The notes under the pieces were generated by a model. It made no database searches. It had not been told where the DNA came from and saw nothing but the letters and a program-made list of their open reading frames with translations. Of a stretch of 8,871 bases of DNA, positions 7,345 to 8,871 are shown one piece after another (within the stretch, counting starts at the first letter, position 1; each line of letters opens with the position of its first letter). A program made the position numbers and the translations under genes. The stretch lies in assembly GCA_029560455.1 (NCBI GenBank), contig JAKQKW010000231.1, forward strand, positions 1-8,871. The letters run 5' to 3'. This DNA comes from Candidatus Rifleibacteriota bacterium. Lineage in GTDB: Bacteria > Riflebacteria > Ozemobacteria > Ozemobacterales > Ozemobacteraceae.

Positions 7345-7350
7345 ATTATA
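7345..7350 (-). promoter_or_regulatory. Candidate -10 element for the minus-strand transporter cluster
   Basis: On the minus strand these bases read TATAAT, a perfect sigma-70-type -10 hexamer, giving a predicted start near 7338 and a leader of about 190 bases to the ATG at 7145. No matching -35 hexamer stands 16-18 bases upstream, so this is tentative. Another TTGACT lies nearer the gene on the minus strand (around 7227-7232), also without a well-spaced partner. Confidence 0.3.
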
Positions 7351-7528
7351 GACTCACTTTGTTAAAAAACCCGGGCTTTATAAGTCAAAACCAGGGCACG
7401 ACACAAAAACGTCACGCCGTTTAAAACATGAATACCTTGGGTGAATAGAAGCCAAGATGCCTAAAAATGACCTGCCAGAAATAATTCTGCGCTGCGCTTC
7501 AGCTTGCCCCAGAAAAGCAATCCTGGCA

Positions 7529-7557
7529 TTGACTTCGACAAGCATCGCGATTAGGCT
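7529..7557 (+). promoter_or_regulatory. Candidate promoter for the acyltransferase remnant
   Basis: TTGACT (7529-7534) is followed by a 17-base spacer and TAGGCT (7552-7557). The -35 is good and the spacing ideal, but the -10 is poor (3 of 6). The predicted transcript would start near 7564, about 24 bases before the GTG start codon, leaving room for the AAGGA ribosome site at 7577-7581. Confidence 0.35.
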
Positions 7558-7587
7558 GACCCTACAGCGCAAAAAAAAGGAATTGAT

Positions 7588-8157
7588 GTGTTAAGAAACA
7601 AAAGGTTCGACGAAGCCAAGGGAATACTGATACTCCTGGTTGTTTTCGGGCATTTGATCGAGCCTCAAATTTCAAACTCTTTGCCGGTACGCCGGGTTTA
7701 TGAGTTTATATACTTATTTCATATGCCAGCCTTTGTATTTATTTCTGGCTACCTCTTCAAGATTGAATCTGAAACTCGAACACATTGTGTGCGCATCATT
7801 CAGAACCTTGTGATGCCGCTTGTTATGTTTGAAGCGATTTATGAAGGTTACACGATTTTAACTACCGGACGTCCAAGCGTGTATTTTCTTGATTTCGCAC
7901 CATATTGGACTCTGTGGTATTTGCTGAGCCTGATATTTTGGTCGATTGCCTTACCACTTGTGCAAACACTAAGAGCACTTATTTCTATTCCAATTTTCAT
8001 TGCGTTAGCCTTGGTGAAGAAGAGTCGCCGGTCTGATATTTTGCAGTTTTTCCACCACCTGATCCACGCATTGGCTCGTCCCTTTATGCAGGAGTTCCAT
8101 TGCCCGGAATGCCAACATAGATTGTTCTCCACCCCAAACCCGAAGCGGCAATTATAA
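7588..8157 (+). pseudogene. Acyltransferase-3 family membrane protein, truncated (N-terminal half only)
   Basis: The first ~143 residues match the start of acyltransferase-3 (Acyl_transf_3/OatA-like) membrane proteins: RFDEAKGILILLVVFGHLIEP with the conserved helix-1 histidine, FHMPAFVFISGYLF with the family's H-M-P-F-SG pattern, then LWYLLSLIFW, and a hydrophobic helix ending IFIALALV (to about 8016). Family members are about 330-400 residues with ten membrane helices and transfer acyl groups onto sugars or cell-envelope glycans. Here the frame leaves the family after about 8017 and continues with a polar, unrelated tail (KKSRRSDILQFF...) to a stop at 8155-8157. No other frame recovers the missing half. 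The start is GTG with a good AAGGA site six bases upstream; the ATG at 7586 is out of frame and stops at once. The junction coincides with the start of the repeat-rich region, suggesting loss of the 3' half by insertion or recombination. Confidence 0.75.
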
Positions 8158-8290
8158 ACAACACATTCTCAAAGCCTTTCACCATTCTGTCATTGCCTTC
8201 AAGCAACCCAGACTGGGTGACAGCATGAGCATTTATCGTTTCATAGGCGGAAAAATAATCGAATTCCATCACGGACCGTAAAAGATTGAA

Positions 8291-8320
8291 ACTGACCGTT
8301 TACAGGCCTGCGCTTGATAA
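8291..8320 (+). repeat. Imperfect direct repeat, copy 1
   Basis: The core tacaggcctgc...ttgataa is shared with 8557-8587; about 27 of 31 aligned positions agree. Similarity extends left into gattg(a/g)aactg. The core contains the palindrome aggcct. Confidence 0.7.
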
Positions 8321-8329
8321 CCTTATTCA

Positions 8330-8361
8330 GCGCTGTTGATATTGCTAATCAGCGCATTTTT
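8330..8361 (+). terminator. Weak candidate intrinsic terminator, plus strand
   Basis: The stem gcgctg (8330-8335) pairs with cagcgc (8350-8355) across a 14-base loop and is followed by attttt. The stem is only six pairs, so this could equally be a chance structure. It would end transcripts from the acyltransferase remnant. Confidence 0.3.
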
Positions 8362-8441
8362 GTATAGCACAGGCGACCGACTTCTGCGCCGAATTATTTT
8401 GCAGTTTGAAGCCATCTTTAAAATCGGGGCAGCTTCGGTCT

Positions 8442-8512
8442 AGCAGAAGGTGTTCTTTTGCTTCAGCGACTCGCTTCGCTCGCAAGCTTACGCAAAAGAA
8501 TCACCGTCTGCT
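8442..8512. repeat. Long imperfect palindrome (about 71 bp)
   Basis: The left arm 8442-8461 (agcagaaggtg-ttcttttgc) pairs with the right arm 8492-8512 (gcaaaagaatcaccgtctgct) with one mismatch and one bulged base. The 30-base centre contains the smaller palindromic core cgactcgcttcgctcg. The transcript of either strand could fold into a long hairpin. No T-run follows, so it is not an obvious terminator; a REP- or MITE-like element is possible. Confidence 0.75.
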
Positions 8513-8556
8513 CCCCTCGCACCAGTTCGCTTGAAGACGGTCGCCACCTGATTGGA

Positions 8557-8587
8557 ACTGGCCGTTCACAGGCCTGCACGTTGATAA
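8557..8587 (+). repeat. Imperfect direct repeat, copy 2
   Basis: This is the second copy of the 8291-8320 repeat, about 266 bp away in the same orientation, with three substitutions and one inserted base. It is preceded by ggtcgccacctgattgg; a related ggtcgcc...acctgattgg arrangement recurs at 8715-8740. Confidence 0.7.
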
Positions 8588-8642
8588 GTAATTGCCCATG
8601 ACTTTGACATGGCGGTTAGTATTCTGGCAGCGATCCGACTTA

Positions 8643-8657
8643 GCGACAGGATGTCGC
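8643..8657. repeat. Short hairpin gcgaca-gga-tgtcgc
   Basis: This is a six-pair perfect stem with a three-base loop, the first of three consecutive palindromic segments between 8643 and 8710. Confidence 0.55.
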
Positions 8658-8661
8658 GTAT

Positions 8662-8693
8662 GCATTTTGGCCTGAGGATACAGGCCAAAATGC
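8662..8693. repeat. Perfect 13-bp stem hairpin
   Basis: The left arm gcattttggcctg (8662-8674) and right arm caggccaaaatgc (8681-8693) are exact reverse complements around the loop aggata. No T-run follows on either strand, so a terminator role is not supported by the usual pattern. It could act as a secondary processing or mRNA/rRNA 3' barrier, or be a mobile-repeat remnant. Confidence 0.75.
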
Positions 8694-8710
8694 CTCCCAC
8701 GCGTGGGAGG
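8693..8710. repeat. Perfect 18-bp palindrome
   Basis: cctcccacgcgtgggagg is identical to its reverse complement. Its right half runs into the inverted 5S-tail copy (8702-8722), so the palindrome may have arisen when that copy was formed. Confidence 0.75.
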
Positions 8711-8722
8711 GTCGGTCGCCGC
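8702..8722 (+). repeat. Inverted partial copy of the 5S rRNA 3' tail
   Basis: These 21 bases match the last part of the minus-strand 5S gene (8793-8813) at 20 of 21 positions, but on the opposite strand. The two copies are inverted arms flanking the terminator hairpin. In a read-through transcript, the downstream copy would be complementary to the 5S 3' end. Confidence 0.7.
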
Positions 8723-8743
8723 GATGCGAAACCTGATTGGGCT

Positions 8744-8784
8744 AAAAAGGTGAGAGCCTCGTAACATAAGCTACGAGGCTCTCA
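8744..8784 (-). terminator. Intrinsic terminator of the rRNA operon
   Basis: On the minus strand, directly after 5S, a perfect 13-bp stem (8772-8784 with 8751-8763) encloses an eight-base loop and is followed two bases later by five T (8744-8748). The position and form fit the Rho-independent terminator ending the rrn transcript. Confidence 0.88.
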
Positions 8785-8788
8785 TAGA

Positions 8789-8871
8789 CCTGGCGGCGAC
8801 CGACTCTCCCACGGAGCTGCCCCCGCAGTACCATTGGCGTCTTTGAGCTTAACTGCTGAGTTCGGAATGGG
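8789..8871 (-). rRNA. rrf: 5S ribosomal RNA (3' portion, 5' end outside window)
   Basis: Reading the minus strand from the right edge gives cccattccgaactcagcagt, then ttaagctcaaagacgccaat, ggtactgcgggggcagctcc and gtgggagagtcggtcgccgc. This follows the conserved 5S layout: loop B/C CC-GAACTC-G-AGTTAAG, the GCC-ATGGTACTG arm and the GTGGGAGAGTxGGTCGCCGCC 3' strand that closes helix I. About 83 bases are present, so roughly the first 30 are missing. The 3' end near 8789 is judged from the conserved CCGCCAGG tail and sits about five bases before the terminator stem. The gene is presumably the last of an rRNA operon lying to the right and transcribed toward this window. Confidence 0.93.

Larger units (their letters stand above)
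7146..7587. other. Non-coding intergenic region between divergent genes
   Basis: This stretch of about 440 bp lies between the minus-strand transporter cluster and the plus-strand acyltransferase remnant. No convincing coding sequence is seen: small open frames lack ribosome sites and family features. It is comparatively AT-rich near 7170-7240 and 7340-7400 and holds promoter-like signals on both strands, listed separately. A short inverted repeat tgcgc/gcgca around 7252-7268 is too weak to interpret. I looked for known riboswitch cores in the roughly 190-base leader of the minus-strand cluster and recognised none. Confidence 0.6.
8158..8788. other. Gene-free repeat-rich region distal to the 5S rRNA gene
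   Basis: No credible gene is seen across this stretch of about 630 bp, on either strand. It contains a pair of ~30-bp direct repeats (8291-8320, 8557-8587), 5S-tail-like fragments (8372-8382, 8624-8640 in 5S orientation; 8702-8722 and 8537-8545 inverted), a ~70-bp imperfect palindrome (8442-8512), three consecutive hairpin or palindromic segments (8643-8710) and the terminator following 5S. The repetitive character probably begins near 8020, inside the tail of the broken acyltransferase frame. Confidence 0.6.

Noticed and set aside
8084..8272. Minus-strand 62-aa frame (MMEFDYFSAYETINAHAV...)
   Set aside because: No family is recognised, it has no ribosome site, and it lies inside the repeat-rich region overlapping the tail of the broken acyltransferase. 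A decayed gene remnant cannot be excluded.
8291..8587. CRISPR array
   Set aside because: There are only two copies of the repeat, imperfect and about 266 bp apart; there is no regular spacer arrangement and there are no cas genes.
8501..8767. Minus-strand 88-aa frame
   Set aside because: It runs through the palindromes, the direct repeat and the terminator stem; its composition is that of repeat DNA and no domain is visible.

Overview
The window carries a mid-GC bacterial chromosome segment. It reads as a free-living or anaerobic Gram-negative-type organism from a poorly sampled lineage. The large membrane protein at the left (extracytoplasmic domain, paired membrane helices, second extracytoplasmic domain, HAMP, cyclase fold) has the look of the expanded signalling families of Candidatus Riflebacteria-like genomes, but that assignment is only an impression. 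No marker gene settles the taxonomy. The 5S rRNA gene fragment at the right edge would be too short to do so.

Layout. Positions 1-2445 (+) hold the 3' part of a membrane-bound class III nucleotidyl cyclase homologue. Its reading frame is open to the left edge, so the true start lies outside. It converges with, and overlaps by a few bases, a block of six minus-strand genes (7145 down to 2442). In transcription order these are an EamA/DMT-family transporter, a fused two-domain ABC ATPase, a T-component-like membrane protein, an ECF S component, a SnoaL/NTF2-like small protein and a DUF1963-like cysteine-rich protein. Spacing of 24-54 bp or overlaps of 14 and 38 bp suggest one operon. Its core is an ECF-type (vitamin/micronutrient) importer of unknown substrate.

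From 7146 to 7587 is a non-coding region with divergent promoter-like signals. From 7588 (+) lies an acyltransferase-3 family gene that keeps only its N-terminal half and then runs into unrelated sequence. From about 8020 to 8788 there is no convincing gene. Instead there is a patchwork of repeats: two copies of a ~30-bp direct repeat, several sequences resembling the 3' tail of 5S rRNA in both orientations, a ~70-bp imperfect palindrome, three closely spaced hairpins or palindromes, and a strong intrinsic terminator. The window ends inside a minus-strand 5S rRNA gene, so an rRNA operon is transcribed toward this repeat patch.

Main points of interest: (1) the cyclase-like domain lacks both metal-binding aspartates and is probably a pseudo-cyclase; (2) the fused ECF ATPase has degenerated in complementary fashion, its N half keeping the LSGGE signature without a working Walker A/B and its C half keeping Walker A/B and the H-switch without a good signature, so it should build exactly one composite ATP site; (3) the 5S-distal repeat patch appears to abut or interrupt a broken acyltransferase gene.
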